A stretch of 64,000 nt of DNA from Dactylonectria macrodidyma (lineage: Eukaryota; Ascomycota; Sordariomycetes; Hypocreales; Nectriaceae): contig JAGMUV010000015.1 in the NCBI GenBank assembly GCA_020744425.1, forward strand, positions 1,054,001 to 1,118,000, read 5' to 3'. Every line of letters begins with the position of its first letter. Position 1 is the stretch's first letter. The position numbers and the translations under genes were made by a program. This document shows positions 45,433 to 58,417 of this stretch, one piece after another. Under the pieces are notes generated by a model. It saw nothing but the letters and a program-made list of their open reading frames with translations. It was not told the origin of the DNA and did not search any database.

Positions 45433-46254
45433 ATGGCGAGAATATGGCTCGTCACAGGCGCATCGCGTGGACTTGGTCAATCTTTGGTAGAAGTTATCCT
45501 CGCCTCCGGAGATTCCGTGGTCGCGACGGCACGGAACAAGGACCAACTTAGTCGTCTTGTCGATGAATATGGTCCTGATCGAGTCTTGACGGCGACTCTC
45601 GATGTAACGGACAACGAACAAGTTCTTCGCGTGGTGGAACATGCTCGTGCAACATTTGGCCGCATCGACTTGGTGGTCAACAACGCTGGCTTCGGCGAGA
45701 CGGCATCGATCGAAGATTTCGATCCCGACGCATTCCGAGCACAGATTGAGACCAATCTGTTTGGCGTGGTAAACGTTACCAAAGCTGTACTCCCGATAAT
45801 GCGCCAGCAACAGTCCGGGCACATTCTACAGGTCTCTTCGGTGGGAGGCAGAGTCGGGTCACCAGGTCTCGGAGGATATCAAGCTGCAAAATGGGCCGTG
45901 GGAGGATTCTCAACAGTCCTGTCCAAAGAAGTCGCACCGTTCGGAATCAAAGTCACCGTGTTGGAGCCCGGCGGTATCAAAACAGACTGGGCGGCGTCAT
46001 CCATGGTTCAGGGCCCGATTAGCCAGCCATACGAACAGACTGTTGGCGCCTTCAAGAAGCTTCGGCTGCTTCACATTGATAATGGATCGGAGCCGGAAAA
46101 AATAGCGAAAGCCATTTTGTACATATCCACGGTCTCAAACCCACCGCTTCGACTTTTGCTGGGGCCTGATACGGTCCAGTATGCAAAGGCTGCGTCGGAC
46201 GAGTTGGCGGCATCCGACGAGAGGTGGAGAGATGTAACGATGCTGAATGTGTAG
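45433..46254 (+). CDS. Classical SDR oxidoreductase, intronless
   Basis: One exon encodes 273 aa. LVTGASRGLGQSLV (TGxxxGxG), LDVTDN, DLVVNNAGFG, ILQVSSVGGRVG with the catalytic Ser, YQAAKWAVGG (YxxxK) and LEPGGIKTDW make it a complete NAD(P)-dependent SDR of the cP1-like classical group. The protein is closer in style to bacterial oxidoreductases than the intron-rich SDRs elsewhere in the window and has no intron, which would fit horizontal origin. Intronless fungal SDRs also exist by descent, however. It stands alone between a gene-free region and secreted protease genes, so there is no pathway context. Confidence 0.92.
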   Translation: MARIWLVTGASRGLGQSLVEVILASGDSVVATARNKDQLSRLVDEYGPDRVLTATLDVTDNEQVLRVVEHARATFGRIDLVVNNAGFGETASIEDFDPDAFRAQIETNLFGVVNVTKAVLPIMRQQQSGHILQVSSVGGRVGSPGLGGYQAAKWAVGGFSTVLSKEVAPFGIKVTVLEPGGIKTDWAASSMVQGPISQPYEQTVGAFKKLRLLHIDNGSEPEKIAKAILYISTVSNPPLRLLLGPDTVQYAKAASDELAASDERWRDVTMLNV

Positions 46255-46602
46255 GAGTTGTAAGATATCTGAGTTACCTCGGAAAATTTTTCATAAGTTA
46301 ATGGGACAGCAAGTTGTTGACGGTGGTGTCATAACAATCGTTAGACTATAAGAGAGCTCAGTTGGGGGAGTTGGCACGTATGCACAGCACTATGGAACAA
46401 GTGATGATTAAATATCTTTTTTTCGTTTGGGTTCTCTCAAATCTATTATAGTGTATAACAGCCAGCTGAATAGCTACACTATATTAATATGTACAGAAAG
46501 TAATTACAATATGCTCAGTCGGGTTTCTCCACCCTAAATCAGGTACAAAAATAGAAAAGAATTAGTGTGCTGTGTACAGCATACTCCGTCTTCACCGGAA
46601 AT
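46255..46602. other. Intergenic between convergent genes
   Basis: 348 bp, AT-rich, holding 3' flanks only. Confidence 0.35.
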
Positions 46603-48008
46603 TTACAGACACTGGTGGTAGTAGTCATTGTGCTTCACGCATTGAAGACCAGACGCGCACTTGGTCTTTCCAGTGTAGGCTGAACCGCCACCGCATGCCT
46701 CCCATCGTCCAGCACTGGCGCCATCATCGGCAACAGGAGTAGGAGTCGCAGAAGGAGTGGCAAAAGGGGTGAAGTTGAAGTCGGGAGTGGGACGGAAGGG
46801 AGTGACGATGGGCTTGATTGAGGTGGGGGTTGGGACAGCATCGGAGCTGACAGCCAGCTTGGAGGAGAAGGTGAAGGCGGCAGAGGTGACGGCCTCGGCA
46901 GTTGATGTGGCAACCTCAACCTCTTCAGTTTCAATTGCTGCCTCTTCAACTGTAGTGGCGGCGTCAGAGGTGACAGCGGCAGAGGTAGCAGCTGCAGAAG
47001 TAGTAGCAGCAACGCCCGAAGACGAAGCCACAGCGCTGCTAGATGCCCATCCGTGAGTCTGAGACAGCTCATACCACCAGTTGCGGTACATCCAGCCGTC
47101 AAAGTCGGTGATCTCAGTAGCCGATCCAGCCAGCATGATGAAGTTGGTCACGCCAGTAGGAGTCCAGTCGTAAAAGTCATCCAGGCCAAAGGTGTGTCCC
47201 ATCTCGTGGAGCAGGATATGGATGTTCTCCGAGTCGATGTTGTTCATAAAGTACTCGCGGCCAACCTGCTGGCCCCAGCTGTATCCGAAGCCGCCCTCGA
47301 GGCCCTCGGTCAGCCAGAGGGACTGGTCGTAGTGGGAATCGGCGCCACCTTCGCACTGGCTGTAGTCGCTGTCAAGGTGAGCGTCTCGGGAGCAGCCTAC
47401 GGCGCACATGGGGATGCCGTCGGCGTCGAGGTCGGTGTAGACGTCGTAGCCGGTTGTGGAGCCTTCGAGGAGGCTGGTGTCTGAGACGGCCCAGCCGACA
47501 ATGTTGACTTCGACCTTGGAATAAGGAAAGCCGTTGTATCCGTACACCCACTCGAACCATTTCTGGTACTGGGTGTTGTAGGTGGCGGCAATTTTGGTGC
47601 GCTCAGCCTCGGTGACGGTCTGGTTAGAGTCCCATCGAACACAAATGTTTAGTTTGCTGTAAACACGTCAGTGATACGCTCTTAACCGGTAAATTAGCAA
47701 CTCATGAATGCATACCCTTCGCCGGCCATAACCTGCTGCCATCCCCAGTTGACGTTTCCAGCAACTCCTCCATCATAAGTCGACTTGACGTGATCCCAGA
47801 CCTCCTCGAGCGGCGTCTCCAAGTCCGAAGGCGGGCTCCAACCCGTCGCACGCTTAACAGGGCGGTTCCTGGACTGATAGTGAAAGGCACGTCTAGAAGC
47901 CTTCTTAGACTCGAGACCTTCCCACACGGACGAGTCGAGATCGGACAGCGCAGCGACGCAAACGGTGAAGCCAGCCAGGGCGATCGCGGGGAATCCGGAC
48001 AGATGCAT
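46603..48008 (-). CDS. Secreted zinc metalloprotease with C-terminal CBM1
   Basis: Exons 47716-48008 and 46603-47656 encode 448 aa. A signal peptide (MHLSGFPAIALAGFTVCVAA) precedes a propeptide-like segment ending in PVKR. The catalytic part contains HEMGHTFGLDD, a zincin HExxH-x2-G-x2-D motif, near residue 225 in a Cys-containing domain. A long Ser/Thr/Ala/Pro linker leads to a C-terminal fungal cellulose-binding module (RWEACGGGSAYTGKTKCASG, ending YYHQCL). It should be secreted, O-glycosylated and able to bind cellulose. Joining a zincin to CBM1 would concentrate proteolysis on plant cell walls or on cellulose-bound proteins. Processing at KR by a kexin is likely. Confidence 0.87.
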
Positions 48009-48757
48009 TTTTGCAGTGGAAAGAATGAAGAAAGAGAAACGACTGAATTGTAATAAACGAAGGAAAAGAAATCCGAACCGGGCGGATTGGAATGAATGAA
48101 AGAACGAGTTGAGCACGAAGAACTAAAACCAACTAACATAAAAACACTGGTTCATACAGGTATATATCCTCGAAGCTCGACATGCCACGGCCAGCATCAA
48201 CCTCCACATCCCGACCCTTCGGAACCACATAAAATAATTTCCCACGTATTGCCAAGGCCAAAATATTTTCTTACCGTAATGAGCTACTCAAGGTGCGACG
48301 AAGAAGGACGAAAAACGGAGTATCTAGACTGGATCCGGCAGTGAGGCCCGTTCGCTTCGCCCTAAATGGGCTGTCGATTGTTTGAAACCCCTGCTGACAA
48401 CTCGTATTCTGTTGCCGTTTAGAGCAAAATCAAGCTTAACCTTGAATCTTTTACGAGTTGGAAGGAAACTAGAACGTTGGCGACGAAACTTAGCCGTCGG
48501 GCAACTTAATATTAGTCCCTTTGCAGATTCGTAAACCCACATGTCAAACATTCTGCAGGTGGGTGCCTCAGTTTCACATATCCTCACGTCCCTCTACATT
48601 TGTGCACCAATCAACGTGTTGCTTGTCAATTGCTAATAGACTAGGAGGAATCAAGGGCTGCGAATGTAAGGGTCGAATTAATATATTGTTCGTCCTACTG
48701 CAAGATGTAAGGTAGAGGAAGTATATACTCAGAATGAGAAATGAAGGATAGTCATAT
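48009..48757. other. Intergenic: metalloprotease promoter and subtilase 3' end
   Basis: 749 bp with no gene. Confidence 0.35.
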
Positions 48758-51700
48758 CTACATAAAAGCCATGAGAATACCGATTGCCAAGGACATGGCA
48801 GAAACAACACTGCTGGAAGCAAGCGATAGCGCACCGCCAGTAACGACAACCGCCGTCTCAGTAGCGTCATTACCGCCAGACTGAGGGCTGGTCGAGGGGC
48901 CGTCGGAAGAGCCAGACACGATGCTAGTAGACTCGGCGGGCTGCACCACGGTTTCCACACTGAGAGATTGAGTCGCAACAGTCGACAGTTGACTCACGCT
49001 CACGACAACTCTGGTGCTCTCTGCCTCAGAGTCTCCTCCTTGCGATCCGCCAGTGGGGGCGCTTGCTGGGATTTTGACAGTGCGAGAGGTCGCTTGAGTC
49101 GCGACACGCACGATGCTGTCGACGGGAGTAAAAGCCTCGCCCGCCGAGAAAGAAGCCAACTTGGTCGTCTCAGACGCGGCAACCTTGACAGTCGCGTACG
49201 TTTGTTCGTGAGCGGAATCAGTCGCCTCGTCGACCGGGCAGATCGTCGTGCTAACGGCGACGACATGGGTGGTGACAAAGGTCGCCTTGGACGCAGCCGG
49301 GCAGTTAGGAACAGTAGAGGGACAGGCAGTGACGGTGACGACGTTGGTGCTAAATACTGTCGAGGTGGTGTATTCAACGTCAGAGGTCTGAGTCTCTTCG
49401 GGGACCTCGGAGACGGGGCAGATGGTGGTGCTAACTGCAATGGTCTGCGTGGTGACGTACGTTGTCTTGGAGGTGGCGGGACAGTTGCTGACAGAAGATG
49501 GGCAAGCGGTGACGGTAACTACGTTGGTGACAAAGGATGTGGAAGTAGTCACCTCAACTGAGCTGGGAACTCCGTAGCCAGGTCCAGAGGATGTCTTGGT
49601 GGGAAGGCTGGTCGAGTCTGAAGCAGAAGCGGTCTCCGTAGGGTGAGCAGTTGAGCCAAATCCAGAAGAGGTGCCAGTGGGATGGTCGGTCGAGTCCGAC
49701 GCGGTCTGGGTCTGCGACGTGGCAGAAGACTCTGAGGCATCAGTGGTGGAAGATCCAGAAGCATCCTCAGAAGTGGAATCAGAGGATTGAGAAGCAGTCG
49801 AGGTCTGAGCATCGGTGGAAGTACCTGAGACCTCGGAAGAAATAGAAGTTTGAGAGATAGTAGAGGTTTGTGAAAGAGTGGAAGCGTCAGACGCCGTTGA
49901 TGAGACATCTGAGCTCTGGGCATCAGTAGCCGAGGTCTGAGAAGCAGAGGGAGTCTGCGAAGCGGTGCCGGTCTCTGAGTCGGTTGAATGTCCCGTGGGA
50001 GTATTCTGGTCCGACTGGGTGACGCTTGTCGAGTCCTGGGTCTCGGAAGACGTAGGAGTAGAGTCCGATGTTCCAGGAGTAGTGAGGACATCTGAGGTGG
50101 CAGCCGAAGTCAGGGAGGTGTAGGTATCGGTAGGAGTACCTGGCGTCTCTGAAGCAGTAGCATCTGAAGAAGCAGTGGTGGAAACGACGGGAGTCTCCGT
50201 AGCAGTAGTGTCTACAGAAGCAGTCGTGGAGACGCCAGGAGTAGCTGAGGCCGTGGGAGTGGAAACATCAGTGACTGCAGTCGTGGTGGAAGCACCGCAG
50301 TCGAGGAGCGACTCAATCTTGATCTTGATAGGCGTGCAACCATCGAGCAAAGTCGTCCCATGGCGAACAAGACCTTGGCCAGTCTCGCAGATGTAGAAGA
50401 TTTCTTTCTCGCCAGAGACGCAGTTCAGCTCGCCGTCGGTATCGGTACACTCGAGGAATGACCACGAGCCGCTGATGCGCGAGTTCTTGTACAGATACAC
50501 GAGGCTGTTGGTGTTGGTGTGGACAGACGCAAAGACGACATCACCATAGGCGGTCGTCTGCAAATGGCTATCGTCAGCAAATTTCCAGTTCAGCAGGGTC
50601 TGGCTGTCGCTGTAGTCGACAGCCAGGAAGTCTGAGTAGAGGTAGAAGCCATGGCTCGCTTCTTCGTCGCCGACGATGACGCTGAGGCTGACGGGGGTGG
50701 ATGTTGCGTCGCAAGAGGGCACGTAGCTGGTAGATGCCGGTTCCGTCGAGGTGGCAGCTTCAGTGCTTGAGGCTATAGTGCTCGTAGGAGTCGTATACGG
50801 ATCGCGAGTGATTCTAAACCAGTCTGACGCCTTGTACTGCCAGTCCCCGATGTTATTCGCATCACCGCCGGTCCGCAGCGCTCGGCCCAGGATTCTATAG
50901 TCTCCCGACTCGATCCTCGAGCCGTTGGCGAAGAAGGCCTGAGGAGTAGCGTAGACGCCATTGGGCCAGCGGGGGTACTGCTGCTGGGGGAAGTCGACGA
51001 CGACTCCGCTAAGGGGGTTTTCCACGAGGCGGAACGAGCCGATCCAGTTGTTTTCGCCTGCAACGGGGGGGTAGGTCCAGTCACTTGGTTGCCAGTCTTT
51101 GTGGACATACTAGACGACAATGGTTAGCTATACTTCAAAGAGTATACAAGCAAGGACAGGCTCACATCAAAACTAAACTCCCACGTCGACCAGAGAATGT
51201 TGAAATAAGGCTGCGGCACAGGCGTTCCCTCTTCAAAGGTGTACTCATGGCCCTCCTCAATCACATCTCCGTAGCCGCTCATGTACAGCGGAACACCACG
51301 CTCCATCTCCCAAATGTCACTCGCGTAGATGCTTCCCTTGATGCCCATGTAGGTGATTCTCATCACCTCCGAGTTGTCACCGGCCAGCACCACGCTGCCT
51401 CCGTAGACGGGGAGCATGCTGGCGCTGATGGTTTCCGGCTCGGTGAAGGTGAGTGTAAGTGTCTTGGTCTCGCCAGCACCGACGGTGAAGCTCTCAGATG
51501 AAAAGGACACCTCGGCGACGTTGCCAGTTCCGGCCGAGTAAGGGGGCTCAAAGGAGACCCAGGCGTCGCCGTTGCCCTTGGTGTGGATGGTGGAGCCGGC
51601 TTCGTGAGAGACTATGTACGTGATGGCCTCGTCTCCGGAGTTGGTGACTTGAACCTGGTGGGTTCCCTTGAAGTTGACCGTGTCGTTGAGATTGAGGTTG

Positions 51701-53902
51701 GCAGGGCTGATGGAGGTTGAGTAGAGCAGCACCTTTTCAGCGTCGACTAAGCCAGCGCCCTGTTTGGCGACAGAGCTATTAACAGGCAGTTAGCATTAAA
51801 TAAAATTGAGGCAGTCGAGCCAAACTTACGCGAGGTTGTCAGTTCCATCCTCGTGGTGAACAGGCTTTCCACTGGCAATAATTCTCTCATGTGCAAGCTT
51901 CGCGCCTCCATCACCAAGAGCAGCGTGTCCGCCACGAGAGCCAAAGAAGAGGGCACCAACACCAGAAATCTGTATCCAAGTCAGAAATAAAACTCATTTC
52001 AATATGAAGCATGGACCCACGTATGGAGTAGCCATGCTAGTTCCCGAGTACACGGCCCAGCCGCCGTCGGCAGTCAGCCAAGTCGACAGGATAGAGCCGC
52101 CGGGTGCCGAGATTTCAGGCTTCATGCGGCCGTCGAGAGTAGGGCCCCAAGAGCTGAAGTCGTTGATTCTGCCGTTGATGAAGGATTCGCGAGGAATGCT
52201 GATGGCTTGGTCGTCGTGAGTAAACGCAAACGTCACGTCGTACCCGCTCTCAGCCTGGGTAAAAATCCAGTCTCCGTCATCGTAGAGAATCAAGGCAGCT
52301 GTTGAGGGTTAATTAGTATCAGGCTCATATTAACAGAGGTAAAAGCACATACCACCCTGTACTTGATCCTCACGGTAGACTGCTCGGTCGATGTACTCCC
52401 AGTCCAATCCCTCGGTCTGGACGTAAAAGACATTGGTGGCTTTGCCAATGAGCGTGCTATCTTGCACCTGCCATAAGCATGTACCACGCCTTAGGCCCAT
52501 TAGTACTTGAAAATTCATGACAGTGTGTATCTGCTTACGGGATGATCATGACCTCATCGCTGGGAACGCTCTCCAGATCCCAGTCACAGGCGGTAAGGTC
52601 ACGGGCACCCTCTTGGACGTTCGCGCGAGCAGGGCCGTCCAGGGTAAACTGGAGGAGGGAGTTGCTGATATACATCTGAAGAAGATTAGCTAAAATGCCA
52701 TGAATACAGGTGTTTGGGTGCAATACATACAATGTCTCGTGATTCGCCGCTAGACGAGGTTGCCGTGACGTTGTACGCAACCCAGTCTGCAGCTTGAACG
52801 CTACCGACAGTGGTACTTTCAAAGCCATTGCCACCACTGCTCGAGTAGAAAGGACCTAAGAGGTGTGTCAGAGTTGTACCTTTGGCGATAGAATAAGAAG
52901 CTGCTCACCCATATCGCCGCTGTTGCCAGCAGCAATCACAACCAATGCGCCTTTGGCTTGGATCGCAGTCGCAACCTCGGCCGTCGCCGTATCCGCGAAG
53001 CCTCGATCAGAACCTAGAGAAGCACTGATGATGTCGGCGCCCTCTTCATAGGCCTGGAGGAACGCGGCCACGATGACGTCCTCGTACGTGCCGTCGCCAC
53101 AACCAAAGACCTTGTAAGAGCGGATGCGCGCCTTAGGAGCCACGCCGGGGAGATAATCATCTCCAGAGGCAGCGATACCAGCTACGTGAGTGCCATGGCC
53201 GAGACAGTCCATAGGATCTTCGTCAGGGATGTATTCACCGCCGACAACGTAGTTATCGCCGACGAGATCATAGCCCTTGTCGACGCGGAAGCCGGATCCA
53301 AAGCCACCGCCAAAAGCTTCGTGCGTGTAGTCGATGCCGCTGTCGACAAAGGCAATGACGACGTCTTCGCCATAGTAGCCGAGAGAGTGCATCTTTGCCA
53401 CTTTGGTATCATTATGCGGGCTCCAAGCCGTGTACTTTGTTCCGACCGACGACAGGACTGTCGCCGACCCGTCAGTGGGAGTGGTCATGTACGCGGCCTG
53501 CCAGATTCTCTCGACCTCATCAAGAGCCTGGATACTGGCAACTGTCTGATTGTCGGCAGCATCGAGGTCAAAGGATGCGCCGTGGAAGAGCTCCGAGTCG
53601 AAGCTGAGGGCTGGTTCTGGCTCGGCTCCCGTTTCCTGGAGCTTGTCGTAGAACGCATCGCCATCCTGAGATTGTAAGACCTAGGGACAGATGTCTAGTG
53701 TCAAGTAACTTACTGTACTTCCATCACGCTTTCTGAACTTGGCCGAGCCACTCTGGGAGAACTTGACAATGTATCGTCCCGAGTTGGAGGTGAATGCAGG
53801 CGCATCAGTAGCCGCTGCATCCGGCAGGGTAGTCTGGCCAAAGACACCACCGGAAAGCAGCAGCACCGAGGCTACGGATACAAACGCCTTGAGCACACCC
53901 AT
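48758..53902 (-). CDS. Giant GPI-anchored subtilisin-like serine protease (Vpr/PA-domain type)
   Basis: Nine exons (53714-53902, 52909-53665, 52731-52855, 52539-52675, 52353-52489, 52021-52298, 51830-51969, 51166-51775, 48758-51109) encode 1574 aa. After a signal peptide and an I9-like propeptide come the triad elements VDSGIDYTHE (Asp about 171), GHGTHVAG (His about 220) and YSGTSMATP (Ser about 536). A protease-associated insert (DEVMIIPRGTCLW) lies between His and Ser. A Fn3-like beta domain follows, then about 600 residues rich in Ser/Thr with two copies of a VVTVTACPS...VSTTICPV unit, and a hydrophobic GPI-type C-terminus. It would be a wall- or membrane-anchored, heavily O-glycosylated protease. 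All eight introns are 48-56 bp. Confidence 0.9.
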
Positions 53903-56825
53903 GGTGAAACCCTGTTTGTAGCTTGAAAGTCAAAGAGTGAATGGGCTAGATGCCTTGAGGAGTCACGAATCTTCAACGGGAATATCACTGCATCTTATAT
54001 GCGGCTGTTAAGACTCGGAACTGAAAGCTACACCGGAAGCCCAGGAACCGGAAGCTGTACATACCAAATCATTCCACCATTCATCTCCCAACCCTGCTGC
54101 CAAGAAACCTGTCAAGCACACCGGCCGAGTGCGCGATTCTGTTCATGTGCGTCGCATCTGATTAGATCCATCTGATTAGATGGATTGATAAGAAAGCTGT
54201 CACGCCGCCCCACTCCTACGTCGGCCCCACGAACCGCTTTGAACGTGCGTAGCGTGGGCAATCTCAACGTCGTCTCCACCTACTTTAGCGACGGTTTTCC
54301 TTCGTACTTTAGAGTGCCGATTAAACCTGGTGTCTATCCTGGCCGTCCCCAATTCCTCCCAATGGGGGGCTGGCGCTTGGACAAATCACACCACTCTAGG
54401 ACGGAGCAAAGGCCGTAAAACAGTTTGGCGAGGAGATGCCAAGAACAAACGATCAGAGAAGTATCAAAACGCTAATCAATCTTACTGGGCCTCCTTGCTC
54501 ACAGGTGACAACATCGCAGCGGCCCCTGCATAGTGTGGCACCTCCGGTCGAGCTTCCGTTGATGAGGTTAGTGTGTTGCCTGTTTGGACTCTAATGTCAC
54601 CTTGTTTACCTCACTTAGGTCGAGCCAAGACCACACCAGAGGCATTTTTGTGCAGCTGAATGGAGGTAGCTGAGGTTAATACGAACCCGATGTCGGAAAC
54701 CCCCCCGGTCTATGTCTGAAATGTGTTGGTTCCTCTTCTTGACTGTTGGATTGAGCCACTACCGAACCACGTGGAAATGGAAAGGCCCCTGCATCTGTCA
54801 TGGAATGACATGTCAAGGCCGGAGCTTGCGGCATATCGTCCTCCATAAGTATGATCCAACTGACATGGTCCACGCTTTGTTGGAAGGTGACATTGAACCT
54901 TAATCATGTACCTGGTAGAGCCACTCACCCCTGCGGACCACTCGAGTCATTCTTGTCTTAGTAGGTGATGAGAAATATAAGATGTCAGTCATTCTTATTT
55001 AGAGGCCCAATTCAGTTCGGATATAAGTATAGGACATGAGTAAATAGGCGTTTCTCCATTCCACTCCAACAAACCGCACTGGAACATACTTGAAGATGAG
55101 GAAACCCGCATTGTATTCGACTGTCAAAACCCATAAGTCACTCAACGCCATAATAGCCTACAACTTTAAGATTGCGCCGAACCCATTCTCGTTGGCGCTA
55201 ATGCACTAGTCTCGTAATGAACCGAAGTTCCCGTGGTAGTTGAATGGTTGACAAGGGATGTCAATACGGGAGGCCATAGGTGTTAGATAGGATCCTGTAC
55301 AGAGCAACTGATCGGGTGGTCACGTGGTGACCTCCGGGGTTACGGCCGACGGGTCGCTGAGCCTTTCCTGGACATAGCCCGAATAGGAAGGCGGTCCAGA
55401 CCGGCTATTAGCGTAGATGTCCCAGGACCCATTCTCAGTCTTAATATATCACCTTTAAGCAAGCACACCAGGAGACCTCCTAGCCGCATATACACAATAC
55501 ATACAAAAAGGTCATCTGAATGCCACGCTAGCTTTTCGACAGAAGCTATCCGCCTTCGAGGTTGACATAGTAAAGCTGAGACTGTCAGCACTAGGCTCTC
55601 CAAATCACAACGGTGTGTACCTGGCATTTGATGGTGGTGGTGCTACTAGCCATGGTGAGTGGTCGATCGTCGTTTATTGCTTGTTGAGGGTCGTTTGGTT
55701 AGGTAGCGGGCTGGTCGGGCAGTAAGGGTGAGGTCGAGGCGAGCGAGGATTAATATATGAGGACGAGAAAGGAAGAGATGAGGAGAGGGGGCAGGAAGGG
55801 GCTTAAGTACCCCGGACGGCTAGGGAACTGGCGGACTAACTCCAAGGCCCAGAGGGCGTAGCTGCTCAAAGCAGCATGGCGACGGGCTAGAGGAAGACCA
55901 ATGAGCTTACACGGTGTTAAGTAAGTAGTCAGTCCATCTTGCGAAAGCCCCCTGGGCGACGGTATAACGACGTCGTCCGTGACGCGAATCACCGACGTCG
56001 GCGCCTCTGGGCGTCGCTGGCATCCCATCCTCAAACCTATGCCATCAAGGAGAAGATGGCACAGTACTAGGTCAACTTCATGAGCACTGGGGACCCCAGC
56101 GGCGATGGGTCGAGTGATTTGACCTACTTCCCTCCTTCAACCAGCGACAAGCAGTAGATTATGTGTTGAGTGATTCTTGGGGTGCTAACTACCTTACGGA
56201 GATCGAATAGAGACTGAGGTTCATTGAGAGCTGGGTCTCAGTTCTATACGAGTGGTAAGTGCTTTATTCGTTCATTACGGTAGCTTAAGGAGAACTGAAG
56301 GATTTCAAGGGCGACATCACGGCGAACGCAGGTATCGCTCGTGGGAAAGTCAACATGTTCGCGAAAAAGCTGATTTGAAATCGCATACCCAAGGGAGCTT
56401 CCTGGTGTTTCTTCAATTGATGCCCGCGGCTCTCTGCAGTACAACAATGTACGAACCCTACTGTCGTTCCCATCCAGCATCAGCAAGCCTTTTAGAATTT
56501 TAGAATATGCTTTCAGGTTAGAATGGACGTATGATCCAAGACCCGCGTCTCTAGGGTAGCAAAAGCCCCGTTTGGTGGGGGCTGGCACCAAGTTGGATCA
56601 TCGATGTCGAATTCGAATCAGCCTGGACGAGGCCCGCCAAATCGGTGAGTGGGTCTTGCTTGACCTATTTTTACGCCTTCCAAGAACATGCCAGACAGAT
56701 TCCCGAGTGCGAGATCTATTGTTCTCTCTTGCAACTGACTCCCCCACGTTCTCATTTCCGTTTATTGCGACCCCCTCATCCACAATCATCAGGCCATCTC
56801 ATCACGAGGTATATCTGATTGCGAT
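53903..56825. other. Long intergenic region, no gene supported
   Basis: 2.9 kb between two divergent genes. Short frames (for example minus strand 55340-55627) carry no motif. 55.7-56.0 kb is GC-rich. The 400 bp before 56826 should contain the regulator's promoter. Confidence 0.4.
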
Positions 56826-58417
56826 ATGGTACTTGAATCCTCACACAGAATGGATACACCAAGGACCGTCGAAGTCGCTCGACGCTCAAGGGCTGGTTGT
56901 CAGCAGTGTCGCCAGCGGAAAAGGAAATGTGACGAGCGGCACCCACGCTGTGCCGCGTGTATTGACAGAGACTTGCAATGCAATTGGCAGCGTGAGGAGC
57001 CTCGTCGGCAGGTCTCTCGCCGGCAACATCTGTACAACAAAGAGTTCACGGTTCCTCAAGAGATGCGCCCTCTTGTCACTGTATTCACAGTACCGTCCGC
57101 ATGCATCCAACAAACCCTGTTGTCTCATTTCCGCGTTAACAGTCCCCTGTGGCTTACTGCGGGCGGTCATGAAAAGAGTGCTGCTTGCTTAAGTGTCATT
57201 ATGCCCGTCGCACTTCGAAATCCCCTAGTTCTCAATTGCGTCTTGGCACTGGCTGCGGGCGATCTAAGCAAATACCACCCAGCGAGTTCCGGGTTAACTA
57301 GCTTGGCACACGGTCTCTATGGCCAAGCTGTGGCCGGGATACATTCTGCTCTCAATAAAGAGCTTTCGCCTTCGGCGGCCGGGGTACCCTCAACTCACAC
57401 AGGTAACCAATGGTAACATTTTCCACATTGTAGATGCGATTGCTAACCTTCACGACCAGGAGATGATACCTTGTTAGCCATTATTCTCCTTTGCGTAAAC
57501 GAGGTGGGCTTCCTAATTTTTAATCACATGCTCTCATCTCCTACTAATATGTGTCTTGGCAGGCGGTGAATTTCACCGAGACTGATAGGATTATTCCCCA
57601 TATCAATGCTGCGGCGATTCTGTGTTATAGTCGTTGTTTCGACACAGCACCAGACGCCCGTTTACGAGGGCTTTTATTCGAGATATTCTGTTACATCTTC
57701 ACCTTGACAGCCTTCTCACATGGTCACAAATTGCACCTCAATTTGGCCTTGCAAGTCTTCAACTCTCCTTTCCTCTCGGGTAGCTTTTACCAAGGTATCC
57801 TCCTTAGATGGCGGTGCCCCGAAATCTTCTCCTCCATCCTCAGAGTTACAATGCTTACGAGCGGCACGACGTCAATATACTCAATTGATGAGGCTACGGC
57901 TTCCGAGATAAGGATCCTTGAATCCCAACTGGCGAATTTCCCGTCGACCCGATATGAAACCGACGAAACTACGGTCACTGACGAAAAAACAACTTCTGAA
58001 CTCTACCGGCTTGCGTGTCTCATTCACATAAAGAAAATACTGAACCCGGACCTTCCAGATCGATCTGCGGATATTCAAGGCCTTGTAGGCCAATTCATAA
58101 CAAACCTCAACATTTTACCACCAACTTCTCCTGCGAATAATATCTTGTGCTGGCCACTCGTTGTAACTGGCATGTCCTCAGTCGTTATGACCCACCAGCG
58201 GATTATTGTAGGCAGACTTCGGAAAAATCATGAGACCTGGAGATCAGACATTCTGAGTAAGAGCGCCGCCTTTTTGTCAGGAAAGTGGAGGGAGGCTAAA
58301 GCCTTGGAAGGAAAAGGAGCAGCGGTGGATTCCCAAGATACCCGCCCCTATCATATTTGGGGGCGGAAGTTAACGGCTGGACCGCAAGCATTCGAATTTC
58401 CGGTAGTGATGCTCTAA
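56826..58417 (+). CDS. Zn2Cys6 transcription factor (DUF3468-like)
   Basis: Exons 56826-57402, 57460-57503 (44 nt) and 57563-58417 encode 491 aa. The zinc cluster GCQQCRQRKRKC-DERHPRCAAC-x6-C lies at residues about 24-52. The C-terminal part (LLFEIFCYIFTLTAFSHGHKL, RLACLIHIKKILNPDLPD) matches the small fungal-specific TF domain of UPC2/DUF3468-like factors rather than the large fungal_trans domain. A second ATG at 56850 could also serve as start. It is followed, same strand, by a hexapeptide acetyltransferase 386 bp downstream. Regulation of that neighbour is plausible but untested. Confidence 0.85.

Noticed and set aside
55340..55660. Short minus-strand frame near ATGGCTAGTAGC with a possible intron
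   Set aside because: The spliced product would be about 20 residues and no conserved feature supports it.
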